From assembly GCA_008711295.1 (NCBI GenBank), contig VUYV01000614.1, forward strand, positions 62,001 to 126,000: DNA of 64,000 bases. Reading direction: 5' to 3'. This DNA comes from Anarhynchus alexandrinus (taxonomy: Eukaryota; Chordata; Aves; Charadriiformes; Charadriidae). A model generated the notes under the pieces. That model was not told the DNA's origin. It did not search any database and was given only the letters and a program-made list of their open reading frames with translations. A program made the position numbers and the translations under genes. Within the stretch, counting starts at the first letter, position 1. Every line of letters begins with the position of its first letter. Shown piece after piece: positions 61,791 to 64,000 of the stretch.

Positions 61791-62024
61791 GCCACACAAA
61801 CCAATCCAATCCAGCCAAAACGGACAGCAACAAACCTGAACAGATATTGTGTAATGCATTTTTAAATGTATTTGGCCTGCTATGTGACTGTCAGTGAAAC
61901 AGCATGCCCATCCCTTCTTGCCATGAAGAAAGTGGAAAAATGGAGGGAGATTCAAAATAATGGACTGAAAAAACTGTTTTAGAATGAGCATTTTGAAGGG
62001 CCTGAATCTTCAGTTTATCATAAT

Positions 62025-62185
62025 GAGTCCTTCTCAACCTGTGATTCAAAAGCATTTTGCAGATGGGCTGTCCTGCCAAATCCTAGTTATCACACGAGGG
62101 CTCTCCCGCAGCGACCAGGCTCCACGAGGCCCAGAGCGCTGCCAGCTCTGGAAGTGATGTTTGGTATAAGAGTTTGAAAACCCTG
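62025..62185. mobile_element. Possible hAT-Charlie-type MITE
   Basis: The left end GAGTCCTTCTCAACCTGTGA resembles the Charlie terminal repeat 'cagtggttctcaacctgtgg'. The right end AGTTTGAAAACCCTG is roughly its inverted complement (CAGGGTTTTCAAACT). The 161-bp size and lack of coding sequence fit a non-autonomous hAT element. The flanking 8-bp segments do not match, so the target duplication has decayed or the ends are wrong. Confidence 0.45.
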
Positions 62186-62324
62186 GAGTAAAAAGGTAAA
62201 AAGCAAACTTGGTTACGCTCTCTAAATACCTAGAGGGAAAACAGAAATTTCAGAAGTTGTTATGAAATTTCTCATTGTAGCAGGCAAAGCATAAAATCAA
62301 CCTGCCAGTGGAAGATGAAGCCAG

Positions 62325-62540
62325 GCAATTTTCAGCTAGAAATAAAGTTCAGTGAAGTTCATTAACCTTTGGCACAATTTGCTGAGAGTTGTGTTAGATT
62401 CTTTAACACAAAAATTTTTATAGTGAAAAATGAGATATCTCTTCTAAAACACATGCTCTATACACAGAAAATGTTATGCATGTTTTAAATAGGAGGTCAG
62501 ATTAAATGATTGTAAAAATCCCTTCTGGCTTTATAACCTA
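62325..62540 (+). mobile_element. Ancient CR1 3' end
   Basis: CATTAACCTTTGGCACAATT, GTTGTGTTAGATTCTTTAAC and AATAGGAGGTCAGATTAAAT followed by GATTGTAAAAATCCCTTCTGGC match the recalled 3' end of old sauropsid CR1 elements ('gtggattctctatca ... ggaggtcagactagatgatcataatggtcccttctggcctt'). It is heavily diverged, with no ORF. The left limit is approximate. Confidence 0.65.
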
Positions 62541-62989
62541 CTTTGCAAATAAAACAAAAGATATTGGCTACACTTGAAAATTACTTGGAAGCTTTAGTGA
62601 TGCAGAACGTGACTGATTTTCCACTTGTACTTGCTATGTAATTTATAAGATGGATACCCCATCATTTCTCTGCAAACAGCACCAGGTTCTTGTTTGCTTT
62701 TGGAAGTGGATCTTAGGGCTGCTATTTTTGTGCTGTGCCACATCAATGGAATTCTGCCTCTGAGAGGCTTCTTTTCTTCTCATATTTCACTATCTTAATT
62801 TTATCACTGGCCAGTGAACAAACATGCTCCAACAACACATGACACTGACAAGCCGTATAGCTGCACGAAGCCATCTCCTCAGTCTGCTTAGGTTGGCTCT
62901 ACCCATCAATTCCTGGTCAAAATTTGCTTCCTCCATTAGTCCCAAAGACACAGAATAAATTAGTGTGGAAGGGACAAACATTTTGTTTG

Positions 62990-63712
62990 TTTACTCCAAA
63001 CTGCTGCTCAAAGCAGTGCTAACTTCAAACTTAGATCAGGGCCCTCACAAACCTGAAAATATCCAGAGATTGGGATTCCACAGGCTTTCCAGGCAGCTTG
63101 CTGCAGTGGCTAACTACTCCCGCAGTGAATTTTATTTTTCTTATGATCAGCTGGAATATCCTCGACTGTAATTTGTGCCCTTTGCCTCCTAGATTTTCAT
63201 TGGCCACCTTTAAGTAAAGTCTGTCCCTGACTTCTCTAAAACCACCCCTTAGGTAATGGAAGACAGCAATTAGATCCCTGCCTTAGCTTTTTCTTCTTCA
63301 GCCCAGCTGAACAAGCCAAGAAAAATGAACAAGCCCAGCTTTCTCTGCGACTTCTACATTAGCTGCTCCAGTCTCCAAACCATTTTTGTAGCCCTACCAT
63401 CGGACTTGCTTCAGTTTGTAAATGTCTGTCTTGTGATGAGGAGCCCAAAACTGGATTGTTAAACTACATAAGGATTCTACCAGCCCTTTTCTCCAGCATG
63501 TAAAGCTTCCTCTGAGTGGCAGCCATACTCTCTAGCATGTTGGCCACTCTGATATTATTTGTGAAATGGTTGAGAGTCCATTCTGTCCTACTGTTTTTAA
63601 CACAAACATTACTTAGTATTAGCTCCGATACCAATCCCTGAGGAGCACCACTGACCACCAGGTGGACTCTGAACCACTGACTGTCATTCACTGAGCCTGG
63701 TTGTACGTCCAG
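62990..63712 (-). mobile_element. Old CR1 LINE relic with RT fragments
   Basis: This is a strongly decayed CR1 on the minus strand. From right to left in transcript order it has a VVSGAPQGL-coding stretch (the RT VPQG box) in an ORF at 63464-63691, a MAATQRKLYMLEKRA block equivalent to the usual IQRDLDRLE segment, and complements of the C-terminal coding sequence with landmarks AAGTAAAGTCTGTCCCTGAC and ATTAGATCCCTGCC. Many indels show that it is much older than the copies at 38.6 or 57.1 kb. Confidence 0.75.
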
Positions 63713-64000
63713 TTTTCAACTCTCCTTGTAGACCAAAAGCCTGATGATTTTCCAGCAAGAAAGGCTGGTATGAGATTAGTCTTGGTTTTCGCTTTCAAGT
63801 ATTTACAACTGGTCTGACAGATTCTTTGGTGTTTGAAGAGTCCTAGGTTTTCACACGCAACTTTTTCCTCTATTTTACGTTTCTTGTGACTATTGTGTTC
63901 TGTTTGGTAGAATTAATCCTATAAATCTGATTAGATTATAATGTACACGTAACTCAAAGGTATGTTAAGTGAGTGCCTTTTTGCAGTATGTTTTTCCTAC

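Larger units (their letters stand above)
48233..64000 (-). other. CNTNAP2: CNTNAP2 upstream intron (partial)
   Basis: This is intron 5' of the exon at 48076-48232, continuing past the right edge. It holds an L3-like fossil at 53.05 kb, an imperfect palindrome at 56.49 kb, a CR1 at 57.12 kb, a possible hAT MITE at 62.03 kb and old CR1 relics from 62.3 to 63.7 kb. The stretches 48300-53000, 53200-56400 and 57700-60500 show only AT-rich unique sequence. I found no Caspr2-like exon here, so the preceding exon is more than 15.7 kb upstream. Confidence 0.85.

Noticed and set aside
1..64000. CRISPR arrays, prokaryotic operons, tRNA or rRNA genes
   Set aside because: No regularly spaced repeats, no operon-like gene packing and no tRNA or rRNA landmarks were seen; the sequence is a vertebrate intron landscape.

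Overview
The window is vertebrate nuclear DNA, almost certainly from a bird, and it lies inside one very large gene. Three things point to a bird: several CR1 LINE copies that end in the ATTCTATGA-type 3' repeat, an ERVL-like solo LTR of a kind familiar from avian genomes, and long AT-rich introns with little other interspersed repeat. There are no bacterial-type operons, rRNA, tRNA or CRISPR arrays.

Only two segments can be supported as protein-coding, and both are on the minus strand. The exon at 48076-48232 comes first in the transcript and the exon at 16500-16627 comes second. Joined across a 31.4 kb intron they read continuously, with a split Trp codon rebuilt at the junction. They encode about 95 residues of the extracellular fibrinogen-like region of contactin-associated protein-like 2 (CNTNAP2, Caspr2), a neurexin-superfamily adhesion protein. 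Canonical AG acceptors and GT donors flank both exons. The rest of the window is the intron between them plus parts of the flanking introns.

Layout, left to right: 1-16499 downstream intron, with two plus-strand CR1 tails (2.7-4.05 kb) and an ancient MIR-type SINE (15.3 kb); 16500-16627 CNTNAP2 exon; 16628-48075 large intron, with two exon-like minus-strand segments (16.8-18.0 kb), minus-strand CR1s (20.9-21.7 and 38.6-39.25 kb), an ERVL-like LTR (28.15-28.67 kb), a CR1/L3 fossil (29.0-29.5 kb), the longest CR1 (33.6-35.6 kb), ancient amniote SINE pieces (41.5, 43.6, 43.9 and 47.4 kb) and a plus-strand CR1 (46.15-47.05 kb); 48076-48232 CNTNAP2 exon; 48233-64000 upstream intron, with an L3-like fossil (53.1 kb), an imperfect palindrome (56.5 kb), a minus-strand CR1 (57.1-57.6 kb), a possible hAT MITE (62.0 kb) and old CR1 relics (62.3-63.7 kb).

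No new defence, mobile or regulatory system could be supported. The best leads are the pair of exon-like segments just upstream of the 16.5 kb exon, which would act as poison exons if spliced into CNTNAP2, and the 56-nt palindrome at 56485. Family names for old repeats rest on recalled consensus patterns, not on a database search.
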